A stretch of DNA of 64,000 nt from Cellvibrionaceae bacterium (GTDB lineage: Bacteria; Pseudomonadota; Gammaproteobacteria; Pseudomonadales; Cellvibrionaceae). Every line of letters begins with the position of its first letter. Position 1 is the first letter of the stretch. Positions 18,257-27,514 of the stretch are shown piece by piece. Below the pieces are notes generated by a model. That model ran no database searches and was not told where the DNA came from. It saw only the letters and a list, made by a program, of their open reading frames with translations. The stretch lies in the NCBI GenBank assembly GCA_002707785.1, contig PANW01000042.1:153184-217183 (forward strand), given 5' to 3'. Made by a program: the position numbers and the translations under genes.

Positions 18257-18260
18257 AAAG

Positions 18261-19007
18261 TTACTCCGCCTTAGCCGCTGCCAACTCATTGACCCATCGA
18301 GTCTTACGTTCACGTCGCAACACTTCACTGCGCGTGCTCGCCAATAAAACCCATGCGTAAAATACGTAAAAACCAACAATCATCGTCAGCAATGGATAGA
18401 GCATGGACGGATCGATTGTAGATTCAGAAGTGAACTTAAGTGTCGCCGGCTGGTGCAGCGTATTCCAGAATTCAACCGACCAATAGATGATAGGAATATT
18501 GACTGTTCCAACCAAGGCCAAAATGGCACTGGCTCGATTGGCGGTATCTTGATGCTGAAAGGCCTCTTGCAAAGCCATCACACCGAGATACAAGAACAAC
18601 AACACCAGCATGGACGTAATTCGTGCATCCCATACCCACCAGGTGCCCCAAGTTGGCTTACCCCATACCGCACCGGTCACCAAAGCTATAAAAGTAAACA
18701 CGGCGCCAATGGGCGCGGCACATTTCACGACGGCTTCCGCGAGCTTCATTTTCCAAATCAGGCCGATCGCACCACTGATTGCCATGGTGTAGTAGCCGGC
18801 CAACGCCAAAAATGACGCCGGTACGTGGATATAGATAATTCGGTAACTGTTACCCTGTTTGTAATCCGCCGGAGCAAAACCTAGCCCCCAAATGGAACCG
18901 ATAACCAGCAAAGCCACACTGACAACTGCCAACCACGGCATCCAAGCGTCGGTTTTCTCGTAAAACCAACGCGGCGAACCCAATCGATGAAACCACTGCC
19001 AACCCAC
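18261..19007 (-). CDS. ccmC: haem export membrane protein CcmC
   Basis: A 248-residue six-helix membrane protein that loads haem onto CcmE. The tryptophan-rich WWD-like motif is KPTWGTWWVWDARITSMLVL, flanked by conserved histidines (IYIHVPAS and NTLHQPAT). I prefer the GTG at 19007 with AGAGGAG 5-6 bases upstream over the GTG at 19034, because it fits the usual N-terminus. Confidence 0.95.
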   Translation of the reverse strand: MGWQWFHRLGSPRWFYEKTDAWMPWLAVVSVALLVIGSIWGLGFAPADYKQGNSYRIIYIHVPASFLALAGYYTMAISGAIGLIWKMKLAEAVVKCAAPIGAVFTFIALVTGAVWGKPTWGTWWVWDARITSMLVLLFLYLGVMALQEAFQHQDTANRASAILALVGTVNIPIIYWSVEFWNTLHQPATLKFTSESTIDPSMLYPLLTMIVGFYVFYAWVLLASTRSEVLRRERKTRWVNELAAAKAE

Positions 19008-19119
19008 GGCAACTCCTCTATTTTTTAGTGACACTCGTGCCCACTGGCATTCGAGTACTGTCGATTCAATTTAACGTCAAAACTCTAACCGCTGAAGAAC
19101 TCTGATTGGCTGAGGACAT

Positions 19120-19869
19120 TTAACCATTCACACTGATTCTCAGGGCACCGGCCGCTGCGATTGGAGCCAACATAATGGCAAACGCCAAAAATGCGCCCAA
19201 AACAGCCAGCTGCCCCCCCATAGGAAAGCCCTCAATGGCACTGCTCACTGCACTGGAGCCAAAAATCAACACGGGTACATAGAGCGGCATAATGATCAAT
19301 GACAACAACAGGCCACCCTTACGCAAAGCCACAGTTAAAGCCGCGCCTATGGAACCGATTAAGCTCAAACAGCCTGTTCCCAACAGCAAGGAACATACCA
19401 AAGGCAGGAAACCCTCTGCAGGCAAGGCCAACATAACGCCTAAGAGCGGCGCCATCACGGTTAGCGGAAGCCCCGTGGTTAGCCAGTGCACCAAGACCTT
19501 CGCCAACACTTGAAAATATAGGGGTTGCGGCGACATGAGCAGCTGCTCTAGAGCGCCATCCTCAAAATCACTGCGAAATAATCCATCCAAAGAGAGCAGC
19601 GTCGCCAACAAGGCCACCACCCAGATCATGCCGGGTGCAAGAATCTGTAGAATGCCTTTTTCTGGTGTAATCCCTAAAGGCACCATGGTAATGACCATCA
19701 GAAAAAACATGATCGGGTTGGCCATTTCACCTCTATGGCGCACAGCGATCAACATGTCGCGCTTAAATGTGGCCCAGAAGCCGCTCCAGATACTCGGAGT
19801 TATCAGAGGCTGCGCCTGCAGACTGCCTTCAGCACTGGTAGGCGACGTCACGCTAGATTCAAGACCCAT
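19120..19869 (-). CDS. ccmB: haem exporter membrane subunit CcmB
   Basis: A 249-residue, six-helix permease of the CcmAB ABC complex, which powers release of holo-CcmE. The family pattern is clear (FKRDMLIAVRHRGEMANPIMFF, FRSDFEDGALEQLLMSPQPL, LVHWLTTGLPL). It is about 28 residues longer than usual at the N-terminus (Ser/Thr/Pro-rich). The start overlaps the ccmA stop as TGATG, so translation is coupled. Confidence 0.94.
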   Translation of the reverse strand: MGLESSVTSPTSAEGSLQAQPLITPSIWSGFWATFKRDMLIAVRHRGEMANPIMFFLMVITMVPLGITPEKGILQILAPGMIWVVALLATLLSLDGLFRSDFEDGALEQLLMSPQPLYFQVLAKVLVHWLTTGLPLTVMAPLLGVMLALPAEGFLPLVCSLLLGTGCLSLIGSIGAALTVALRKGGLLLSLIIMPLYVPVLIFGSSAVSSAIEGFPMGGQLAVLGAFLAFAIMLAPIAAAGALRISVNG

Positions 19870-20507
19870 CAGGCCGCCACTCCTCGGTATGACTGCAAAT
19901 TAATCTTTCGCAGCGATTGGATCGTCATATCCTGATGAGTAGTGAGAATCACGCAGCCGCCGCCAGCGGCGTGTTCAGTCATCAACCGCTCTAGATTAGC
20001 AACACCCTGTTTGTCGATTGCGGTAAAGGGCTCATCGAGAATCCAGACTCTGGCTGGCGTCAAAAATAGACGAGCCAAAGCGACCCTTCGCAGCTGACCG
20101 GCCGAAAGATGATGGCAAGGTACGTCTTCAAAACCAAATAACCCCACCTCTTCTAGGGCCACTTCTATGGAACAGCGCTTGTGCCCTTGGTTGATGCCAG
20201 AGAACCAGTTGAGGTTTTCTCGTGGGGTCAACGCCTTTTTGATACCGGATAAGTGGCCTACATAAAGCAACTGATTGAGATAATCCAACTTGCTGATGTT
20301 GAGTGCCTTGCCACTCCAATAGAGCTCGCCCTCGTAATCCACGGAAGAAGTGGTCAACACGCGCAATAAAGTCGTCTTACCACAGCCGTTGGGGCCTTCA
20401 ATCTGGACAATATCACCTGCATTGACCTGCAAATCCAAGCCTTCAAACAAGACGCGTTCATCTCTTTCGCAACGCAGGTTCTTCAGTTCAATCAATGAAT
20501 CGGTCAT
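19869..20507 (-). CDS. ccmA: haem exporter ATP-binding subunit CcmA
   Basis: A 212-residue ABC ATPase. Walker A is GPNGCGKTTLLR (about 39-50), the signature LSAGQLRRVALAR (about 137), and Walker B VWILDEPFTA (about 155), followed by the switch histidine in ILTTHQD. It is the first gene of the minus-strand operon ccmABCDEFG and is divergent from the FliK-like gene. Confidence 0.95.
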   Translation of the reverse strand: MTDSLIELKNLRCERDERVLFEGLDLQVNAGDIVQIEGPNGCGKTTLLRVLTTSSVDYEGELYWSGKALNISKLDYLNQLLYVGHLSGIKKALTPRENLNWFSGINQGHKRCSIEVALEEVGLFGFEDVPCHHLSAGQLRRVALARLFLTPARVWILDEPFTAIDKQGVANLERLMTEHAAGGGCVILTTHQDMTIQSLRKINLQSYRGVAA

Positions 20508-20810
20508 GGCCTAGCCTGTAGAGCATCTCAAAGTTTTCCGCTACGTCTGCCGCTATACTGTTGTAACGACAGAAAAATAACCCGATAAAGCTAGAAAGCG
20601 ATAAAGTAGCTGTTGGTTTGACCTAGCAGAGGAGCCCAGCATCAGGCTCTTTAGGCCTTACATTGATAGCTTTTTACTAATTAGGCTATCTCAAATTGAC
20701 GCCGCCAAGGCTCTGCTGAGTTAAGTAAAGTTAAGCCAAATCAACACCTTATGTTAGCGCGCTAGTTTACTGACAAAACCAAGAAATTTCATGGATATTT
20801 TGCCAAAATC
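20508..20810. other. gene-free divergent region between ccmA and the FliK-like gene
   Basis: About 300 bases, A/T-richer than its surroundings. It must hold promoters for both directions. I see a weak hairpin GAGCC/GGCTC near 20632-20649 but no sigma-54 (TGGCAC-N5-TTGC) or clear sigma-28 sequence. No small gene or RNA recognised. Confidence 0.5.
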
Positions 20811-22400
20811 ATGGTGATCGACCTACCGGCGAGCAGCCAAAATAACTTGCGAGGTTCTCAGAACCCCGTCACCCAGCTAAGCGCCCAGCGACAAGAAGCG
20901 GTACAAGCGGCGCTGAAGGCCCTGAATATCAAAGCGGGAGAAACTGTCGCAGCCACCATTAAGACGACTACCCCTGTCGATAACCCCTTGCGCGCGCGCC
21001 TAATACAACTCGCCAATCCAGTTACCGACTCGGCAGACACGGCACTGCTGCGCAATACCACCCATCCAAACACAGCCAACGCCGGCGGCAACAACGCCCT
21101 ACTGCCAACCGAAAAGCTACTCAAGGCAACCACGTTAAAACTGCTCGAACTTGAGATCCGTGGTAAAACGCTGCTCGTGTTCAGCGACCGCCCCGCCAAG
21201 AATGGGCAAACACTCAATCTACAATTGCAGCAAGGCAGCCTAGTGGTTGTTCCCCAAAAGCCATCGACGAGCTCTTACACCACCAGCATCCAGAACGCTC
21301 AATCAGCTCCCTCAACGCCCCTCACCACCAGCGCCGCTCAACCCTTGTCGCAAGCTCAGCGAAGCGTCATGACCAATGAATTGCGCGGCTTGATTGCCAA
21401 CTTTGAAGCGCGAAATCAAGCGAGTCCGATCGCGCAAACACTATCTAGCGTGCTAAAACTGAGCAACTTACTTCCAGACACCTTACATGATCGGCCTTCC
21501 GCGGCATCAATAACCGAAGCCCGCACAAATCCTGCGACTGCATTGCCTAGAACCGTGCAAGAAAGCCTACAACAACTGGCCAATCAGCTTCGCAGTCCCC
21601 AACAACTTGCTCAACCGTCCCAATTGAAACAGTCCTTACTCAATAGCGGTATACAGCTGGAGCACCAACTCAGTACTTCATCATCGCCCGACAAGCTGGC
21701 CGGGCAAGAACTCAAAGCCGGCTTACTGCAGACGCTAGCGGCATTGAGCAAAACATCGACAGCGGCCAATCAACCTACCACCAGCGACAATAGATCAGCG
21801 GGTATATCCAGCGCGCCCGGTAGCGCCCAAGCACCGTTTGCGCAACTGCTACAGCAACTAGCCGGCAACCCGAGCTCCACAGCTCCACAGATCAAACCCG
21901 AGCAGGTCGCCCCATTGCTGCAGCAACAGATCGCCATCGCCATCAACAAACTGTTGTACTCACAGTTGAAGTCTATTTCACGCAGCCAGCCCTCACTGGA
22001 AGGTCAGCCGACACAACACGTTCAACTGGAGCTGCCGGTGCGCTACGGCCACGAAGTCCACAGCATTGCGATCCAGCTCGAAGAAGATTGGGTGCAAGAA
22101 TTCACAGAGGAAGACCCAAAGACCACCGAGAAGGTGCGCCAGTGGTTGGTCAAATTGTCATTCGAGCTTCCCGATGCTGGCAGTCTGCATGCCCACATCA
22201 AAGTCATTGAAGACAGTGTCAGCACGTCTCTCTGGGCAGAGAAACACCACACCTTTGAAGAGTTGCAGATATCGTTGGACACTCTGCGACAACGACTGCA
22301 GAAAGACGGCTGTGAGGTGAAAAAAATCGAATGTTTCGAAGGCAAGCCGAATGAAGAGAACACTCAACTGGGGTACGCCTTAGTGGACATCAAAACATGA
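20811..22400 (+). CDS. FliK-like flagellar hook-length control domain protein (second copy)
   Basis: A 529-residue protein, mostly Gln/Ser/Ala/Thr-rich and poorly structured, with a C-terminal FliK-like domain near residues 400-520 (QLELPVRYGHEVHSIAIQLEEDW ... LPDAGSLHAHIKVIEDSVSTSLWAE). It overlaps the FhlB-like gene by 4 bases. This pair lies beside the ccm genes in Pseudomonas relatives as well. A true fliK lies at 63118-64000, so this is a paralogue. Its role may be in export-substrate switching together with the small FhlB-like protein; that is inference. Confidence 0.82.
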   Translation: MVIDLPASSQNNLRGSQNPVTQLSAQRQEAVQAALKALNIKAGETVAATIKTTTPVDNPLRARLIQLANPVTDSADTALLRNTTHPNTANAGGNNALLPTEKLLKATTLKLLELEIRGKTLLVFSDRPAKNGQTLNLQLQQGSLVVVPQKPSTSSYTTSIQNAQSAPSTPLTTSAAQPLSQAQRSVMTNELRGLIANFEARNQASPIAQTLSSVLKLSNLLPDTLHDRPSAASITEARTNPATALPRTVQESLQQLANQLRSPQQLAQPSQLKQSLLNSGIQLEHQLSTSSSPDKLAGQELKAGLLQTLAALSKTSTAANQPTTSDNRSAGISSAPGSAQAPFAQLLQQLAGNPSSTAPQIKPEQVAPLLQQQIAIAINKLLYSQLKSISRSQPSLEGQPTQHVQLELPVRYGHEVHSIAIQLEEDWVQEFTEEDPKTTEKVRQWLVKLSFELPDAGSLHAHIKVIEDSVSTSLWAEKHHTFEELQISLDTLRQRLQKDGCEVKKIECFEGKPNEENTQLGYALVDIKT

Positions 22401-22702
22401 GTAACGACACGCCCTATAGTGATCAGCAGTTACAAAAAGCCGTCGCGCTCTTCTATGATGGCGTGCAGGCGCCTACCGTCACAGCCAAAGGCGTCGGAGA
22501 GGAAGCCGCTGCGATAATGGCCATTGCTCGTGAACACGACATCCCGCTCTGTGACAACGGACCTTTGGTGGATTTACTGGTTACCCTAGAGCTAGGAGAC
22601 AACATCCCCCCTGCACTCTACACCGCCATTGCCCACATTGTTGCCTTTGCTTATGAACTGCAGGGCAAAACACTCGCAGATGTGCCTACCGCAGAAACAT
22701 AA
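22397..22702 (+). CDS. FhlB-like protein (FlhB C-terminal domain homologue)
   Basis: A 101-residue soluble protein equal to the cytoplasmic C-terminal domain of FlhB/YscU, without the membrane part. Matching features are KAVALFYDG, APTVTAKGVGEEAAAIMAIAREHDIPL and LVDLLVTLELGDNIPPALYTAIAHIVAFAYEL. The autocleavage motif NPTH of FlhB is replaced by the region APTVTAKG, so it should not self-cleave. In other bacteria such FhlB proteins can partly replace the FlhB C-terminus. It is co-translated with the FliK-like gene. Confidence 0.88.
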   Translation: MSNDTPYSDQQLQKAVALFYDGVQAPTVTAKGVGEEAAAIMAIAREHDIPLCDNGPLVDLLVTLELGDNIPPALYTAIAHIVAFAYELQGKTLADVPTAET

Positions 22703-22810
22703 GCGGCAGTTTTCCTCAACAAACTCGAAGCCAACTCCCCGATTTAGTGAGTGAGCTATACTCTCAATTTTCTGCTACAACCTTGCAAAGACCGGAAGTC
22801 CCACAGCACT

Positions 22811-23764
22811 ATGACCACAACCTCAACTGACATCACTCAAGCCCTCGCCTCTGCCAGCAAGCCTCTTTCAGCCATGCGAATTGGGTTTATTGGCATGGGG
22901 TTGATGGGCATCCCCATGGCCCAACGACTCATTCAGGCAAACGTGGATGTTCACGTATGGAACCGAACAGCCAACAAACTCAATGACAAACGACTGGCCG
23001 GTGCCGTCATCGAAGAAGACCTCGCGCATCTGGCCGAGCAATGCGAGGTGATTTTGCTATGCATCACCAATACTGAAGCCGTTGAAGACTTATTGTTTAG
23101 ACAAGAAACAAACACCGATGAAAGAGTTCAAGGCCTAGCTCAGCACCTGCGACCTCACCATGTGGTGGTAGATTTCTCGAGTATTGCACCAGACAAGACA
23201 CGTGAGTTTTCTCGGCGGCTACTCAAGCAGTCTTCCACACCTTGGATAGACGCGCCCGTGTCCGGCGGCGTCGCAGGAGCGGAAAACGGAACACTCGCGA
23301 TAATGGCAGGCGGCGCTGAAGATATTATTGATGCGTTACTACCGCTGTTTAACCTACTCGCTCACCGCACTACTCGCATGGGGGATTGCGGCAGTGGACA
23401 AACCACCAAAATTTGCAATCAAATGATTGTCAGCTGCAATGTCGCGGTGATGGCCGAAGTGCTGGCGATGGCTGAAAAGGCCGGTGTAGATGCCAGCCAA
23501 ATACCACAAGCTCTTGAAGGTGGCTTTGCTGATTCAATTCCACTGCAGATTACTGGTCCGCGTATGGCAGCCCGCAATTTCGATGACTTAAAATGGCGCA
23601 TCGACACCTTGCTAAAAGATCTCACTATGGCAAAGAGCCTATCAACAGAGATTCAATCTAGCGCACCCATGAGTAATTTGGCACAGACGATTTTTGACAA
23701 GCACAGCAAAGCGGGGTTTGGTCTAGAAGATCCCGCTACATTAATTGATCTCTATTCTCGGTAG
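22811..23764 (+). CDS. glxR: NAD(P)-dependent beta-hydroxyacid dehydrogenase, probable tartronate semialdehyde reductase
   Basis: A 317-residue member of the 3-hydroxyisobutyrate dehydrogenase family. The nucleotide-binding motif is GFIGMGLMGIPMAQRL, the substrate loop DAPVSGGVAGAENGTLAIMAGG and the catalytic lysine is in GSGQTTKICNQ. The ATG at 22811 replaces the longer ORF start at 22751. The next gene encodes a hydroxypyruvate isomerase-like protein, so tartronate semialdehyde reductase of the glyoxylate (glycerate) pathway is likely; other hydroxyacids cannot be excluded. The glyoxylate carboligase gene gcl is not in the window. Confidence 0.82.
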   Translation: MTTTSTDITQALASASKPLSAMRIGFIGMGLMGIPMAQRLIQANVDVHVWNRTANKLNDKRLAGAVIEEDLAHLAEQCEVILLCITNTEAVEDLLFRQETNTDERVQGLAQHLRPHHVVVDFSSIAPDKTREFSRRLLKQSSTPWIDAPVSGGVAGAENGTLAIMAGGAEDIIDALLPLFNLLAHRTTRMGDCGSGQTTKICNQMIVSCNVAVMAEVLAMAEKAGVDASQIPQALEGGFADSIPLQITGPRMAARNFDDLKWRIDTLLKDLTMAKSLSTEIQSSAPMSNLAQTIFDKHSKAGFGLEDPATLIDLYSR

Positions 23765-23874
23765 TCACCACCGCTTACAACACCAGGCTCGACACTAAGA
23801 AACGAAGCTCTGAGCGTTTGGATCGATACACTCAGCGCTGACGTACAACAACGACGACAAAAGAACTCCACCCG

Positions 23875-24663
23875 ATGAAACTTTGTGCCAATCTTTCACT
23901 ATTATTTACCGAACACAAATTCTTGGAGCGGTTCGGCGCTGCACGCGACTGCGGCTTTTCGGCTGTTGAAATCCAGTTCCCCTACAGCGAACAAGCGCCA
24001 GCACTACAACAAGAAATAGATAACTACCAGCTTCAAGTCGCGTTAATCAATATCCCCGCGGGCGACCTAATGGATGGTGGCTACGGTCTCGCCAGCCACC
24101 CAAAACGCCGAGACCAATTCAAGCGAGCCGTTGAACAATGTCTTCTGTACGCCGACGCTCTTGCCGTTGAGCGCGTCAACCTGCTCGCAGGCAATCAAGA
24201 CCCCGACTACGACAGAGAGCATCTCTACGATACTTTCCTGGAGAATTTAGACTATTGCGCAACCCAGCTGTCACAGCACAATATCGCCACTACTTTTGAA
24301 GCAATCAACACCGAGGACATGCCTAACTTTTTGATTAACTGCACAGAACACATGGTAAAAGTCATCAGAGACTTGAATAATCGCCACGTCTCGATGCAAT
24401 ATGACCTCTACCACATGGCGAAAATGCGAGAGCCCATTAGCCAACAATTGCCCGATATTATTCAGCATATTGGGCACGTTCAATTCGCTGACACTCCGGA
24501 CCGACAACAACCGGGCACCGGTGAATTACCCTTTGAGGAACTGATGATGCTGCTCAGTAGTCTCAACTACCAACACTGGGTGGGCGCAGAGTACAAACCG
24601 AGCAACAAGACAGCGGCAAGTCTGGAATGGAAAGATTGGTTTGAGAATCACTTTCCCCAATAA
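23875..24663 (+). CDS. hyi: hydroxypyruvate isomerase
   Basis: A 262-residue TIM-barrel protein of the xylose isomerase-like superfamily. It starts MKLCANLSLLFTEHKFLERF as in Hyi proteins, and has the metal-site segments TTFEAINTEDMPNF, SMQYDLYHMAKM, HVQFADTPDRQQPGTGE and GAEYKP. It converts hydroxypyruvate to tartronate semialdehyde, which the upstream GlxR-like reductase would use. The gap is 110 bases on the same strand. Confidence 0.92.
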   Translation: MKLCANLSLLFTEHKFLERFGAARDCGFSAVEIQFPYSEQAPALQQEIDNYQLQVALINIPAGDLMDGGYGLASHPKRRDQFKRAVEQCLLYADALAVERVNLLAGNQDPDYDREHLYDTFLENLDYCATQLSQHNIATTFEAINTEDMPNFLINCTEHMVKVIRDLNNRHVSMQYDLYHMAKMREPISQQLPDIIQHIGHVQFADTPDRQQPGTGELPFEELMMLLSSLNYQHWVGAEYKPSNKTAASLEWKDWFENHFPQ

Positions 24664-24769
24664 CATAACCGACTGCACGGGCTGTCATAGTAAATCGACA
24701 AGTGCTTAACCTATGCCGCTCGTTTGGGCTGAACAGAATATTATTTAACGAATAAGTGAACTGACTGTT

Positions 24770-25639
24770 ATGACACGGCTTCCAGAGAACATTTTCATTG
24801 AGGCGAATGAGCTCTCAAACCAACTCAACAACACCATCGTTCTGGATTGCCGATTTTCACTCGTAGACCCACAGGCAGGTATCAACGACTATCGCCAAGG
24901 GCATATCCCAGGGGCTTTCTACTGTGATCTCAACCAACACCTTTCCAACCTCAACAACCCTGAGGGCGGTCGCCACCCACTGCCAGAAGCTGGTGATTTT
25001 TTCCAACAATTACGCCGCTGGGGCATTGGTCCGCAATCACAAGTCGTTGTTTACGATGATCAACGCTTTGCTTTTGCTTCCCGCGCATGGTGGCTATTAC
25101 GAGCCGCCGGCATTGCGGATGTGAGACTGCTTAACGGCGGCTACAAAGCTTGGACCAATACCGGCAACCCTCAAGATCGTCGCAGCCCAGCAGAGAAAAC
25201 ACTCTTCGCCCTGCCCCCCCAAAAAGCTCTGCTCAACGGCCAACAAATCAAAAATCACGACGACATATTCGCATCACTGAGCAACTCCTCCCTTCAACTG
25301 GTCGATAGCCGAGAAGCCTTTCGCTATAACGGAGAATCTGAACCCATTGACCCAATCGCCGGACATATCCCTGGAGCAGTGAATTTTCCCTGGACCGATG
25401 TCAGCGACGAAAACGGCATGATAAAACCACTAGAATTCCACCGTCAGCGCTGGCAATCATTAACGCATCAAGATGGGGATGTTGTTGTCTATTGTGGATC
25501 GGGCGTAACTGCCTGCGTCAATCTGTTGTCCGCTAAAATCGCAGGTCATGATTTCGCGCTCTACCCCGGAAGCTGGAGCGAATGGTGCTCTCAAGATCAG
25601 CCGCCCGTCGCGACAAGGCAAGAACCTAGCATCGGTTAA
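24770..25639 (+). CDS. sseA: 3-mercaptopyruvate/thiosulfate sulfurtransferase
   Basis: A 289-residue tandem rhodanese protein. The N-terminal domain (DCRFSLVDPQAGINDYRQGHIPGA) lacks the catalytic cysteine; the C-terminal domain has VVYCGSGVTACVNLL. The CGSGVTA loop is the form typical of mercaptopyruvate sulfurtransferases such as SseA rather than thiosulfate enzymes (CRKGVTA), which sets the call. It would transfer sulfur from 3-mercaptopyruvate to thiols or cyanide. Confidence 0.9.
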   Translation: MTRLPENIFIEANELSNQLNNTIVLDCRFSLVDPQAGINDYRQGHIPGAFYCDLNQHLSNLNNPEGGRHPLPEAGDFFQQLRRWGIGPQSQVVVYDDQRFAFASRAWWLLRAAGIADVRLLNGGYKAWTNTGNPQDRRSPAEKTLFALPPQKALLNGQQIKNHDDIFASLSNSSLQLVDSREAFRYNGESEPIDPIAGHIPGAVNFPWTDVSDENGMIKPLEFHRQRWQSLTHQDGDVVVYCGSGVTACVNLLSAKIAGHDFALYPGSWSEWCSQDQPPVATRQEPSIG

Positions 25640-25793
25640 ATTGCCTAAAACGTTCAGTTAGGCCAATCAATAGTCCCTTCCCGACATAGCATCGGACGCT
25701 CACTTTCACTATAGTATTCGGATCTGCGACGCCCAAGCTTCACGATAAGATCGTATCGAACAAACCAATGAGAGACACTCCGCCGAGGTAAAT

Positions 25794-26660
25794 GTGACCA
25801 ACGCCACCAACAAACTTGCAGACTTACTGCACACCGAACAAATTGATCGCTTGCTATTTCGCGGCGTCACCCCTACAGAAAATCAACTTCCCCGAGTATT
25901 TGGGGGACAAGTTCTCGCTCAATCTCTGAACTCAGCCATTCGTACCGTCCCCGAAGATCGATTCATGCATTCTTTGCACGCCTATTTTCTGAGACCTGGC
26001 GATATTTCTCGCCCGATTATTTTTGAGGTGGACCCCATTCGCGACGGAGGTTCCTTCACCACTCGTCGTGTCGTCGCAAAGCAAGATGGAAAAGCTATCT
26101 TCAACACCTCAATGTCTTTTAAAAAACGGGAACAAGGCCTTGAGCATCAAACCGATCTCAACAATATTCCAGCCCCAGACGCTTTAGAAGACGATAAAAC
26201 GCGGGTCGAGAGATTTGTACGAGACAATCCAGACTATAAGCGCCCACCCATTGCCGACGCCTTCCAAACCTTCGAATTTCGCACTAACGGTGAATTGCCC
26301 TCACTGCGCAAAGGCTCCTCAGAACCAACTCAGGGTTTTTGGTTTAAAACCAAGCAATCAATAGATAACAGTTTTCCGATGCATCAGGCCTTTCTGGCTT
26401 ACGTATCCGATTTTCGCCTATTGAGCACCGCCATGATGCCTCACGGCTTGAGATTCAATAATGCTAAATTGCAAGTGGCAAGCCTAGATCACAGCCTTTG
26501 GATTCACGGTGAGTTCGATGTCAACGACTGGATTTACTACCACATGGAAGGACCCGTTTCTTCCAGCGGCTGCGGCCTGAACTTTGGACGTTTCTACACC
26601 CAAGACGGAAGACTAGTTGCATCCACCTCTCAAGAAGGCCTTATGAGAGTAAGAGACTAA
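25794..26660 (+). CDS. tesB: acyl-CoA thioesterase II
   Basis: A 288-residue double hot-dog thioesterase that hydrolyses medium- and long-chain acyl-CoAs. Family signs: FRGVTPTENQLPRVFGGQVLAQSL, HSLHAYFLRPGD, GGSFTTRRVVAKQDG and the C-terminal LDHSLWIHGEFDVNDWIYYHMEGP, with the catalytic Asp in the last hot dog, then GRFYTQDGRLVASTSQEGLMR. The start is GTG at 25794, with GAGG 5 bases upstream. It ends at a strong terminator. Confidence 0.94.
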   Translation: MTNATNKLADLLHTEQIDRLLFRGVTPTENQLPRVFGGQVLAQSLNSAIRTVPEDRFMHSLHAYFLRPGDISRPIIFEVDPIRDGGSFTTRRVVAKQDGKAIFNTSMSFKKREQGLEHQTDLNNIPAPDALEDDKTRVERFVRDNPDYKRPPIADAFQTFEFRTNGELPSLRKGSSEPTQGFWFKTKQSIDNSFPMHQAFLAYVSDFRLLSTAMMPHGLRFNNAKLQVASLDHSLWIHGEFDVNDWIYYHMEGPVSSSGCGLNFGRFYTQDGRLVASTSQEGLMRVRD

Positions 26661-26680
26661 GAAACGTGCAACATAACCTC

Positions 26681-26712
26681 ATAAAAAAGAGCGCATAGCG
26701 CTCTTTTTTATT
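26681..26712. terminator. bidirectional intrinsic terminator between tesB and msrA
   Basis: AAAAAAGAGCGC and GCGCTCTTTTTT make a perfect 12-bp stem with the 3-base loop ATA and T runs in both directions. It serves convergent tesB and msrA. Confidence 0.95.
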
Positions 26713-26730
26713 TAGCTAACAAACAACAGG

Positions 26731-27381
26731 CTAGTCGATACTGCAACTGACGCCGGTTCCACCTAAACCGCAGTAGCCATTCGGATTTTTGTGCAAATAC
26801 TGTTGGTGATAATCTTCTGCATAGTAGAACTCTGAGGCTGACTGTATTTCGGTGGTAATCTGATCCATCCCCTGTTGCTGCAGCGCTTCAGCATAGTGTG
26901 TTTTGGAGGCGCTCGCCTCACGCGCCTGAGCAGGATCAAAGGTGTAGATACCAGAACGGTATTGAGTACCCTGATCGTTCCCTTGGCGCATTCCCTGAGT
27001 TGGGTTATGAGCCTCCCAAAAAACCTTGAGTAACTGCAAATAGCTGATCTCTTGTGGGTTGAACACCACCAAAACCACTTCATTGTGACCGGTGCGACCA
27101 CTACAAACCTCTTCGTAAGTCGGGTTTTGAGTGAAGCCGGCACTGTACCCCACCGCAGTGGAATAGACCCCCGGCTGCTGCCAAAAACGTCTCTCCGCCC
27201 CCCAAAAACACCCCAAACCAAACATCGCCATCTCCAAATGGGCGGCGAATGGCGGCATGATGGGAGATCCCAGCACCGCATGCTCATTGGGCACAACGAT
27301 TGCGTTCTCACGCCCCGGCAAGGCCGACTCAGCAGTGGGCATTTCAGCTTTACTGCGATCGCCAGAAGAAAACAAAGACAT
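26731..27381 (-). CDS. msrA: peptide methionine sulfoxide reductase MsrA
   Basis: A 216-residue enzyme that reduces the S-epimer of methionine sulfoxide. The catalytic cysteine is C58 in [15 protein letters not shown], followed by [26 protein letters not shown] and QYRSGIY. Resolving cysteines are near the C-terminus ([12 protein letters not shown]). The N-terminal 45-residue extension is that of the E. coli-type longer form. It stands alone and is convergent with tesB. Confidence 0.95.
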   Translation of the reverse strand: MSLFSSGDRSKAEMPTAESALPGRENAIVVPNEHAVLGSPIMPPFAAHLEMAMFGLGCFWGAERRFWQQPGVYSTAVGYSAGFTQNPTYEEVCSGRTGHNEVVLVVFNPQEISYLQLLKVFWEAHNPTQGMRQGNDQGTQYRSGIYTFDPAQAREASASKTHYAEALQQQGMDQITTEIQSASEFYYAEDYHQQYLHKNPNGYCGLGGTGVSCSID

Positions 27382-27514
27382 ATTCTTATTCCACCTAAAA
27401 ATGAATACTGCTGATTATAACCACGATCACAGCACGCGACTAAAGTTTAACTCAATCCACCTTGAGTCAGCTTTTTCTATTTAGGCTTACGGCACCTAAA
27501 GATACCCAACCTAC

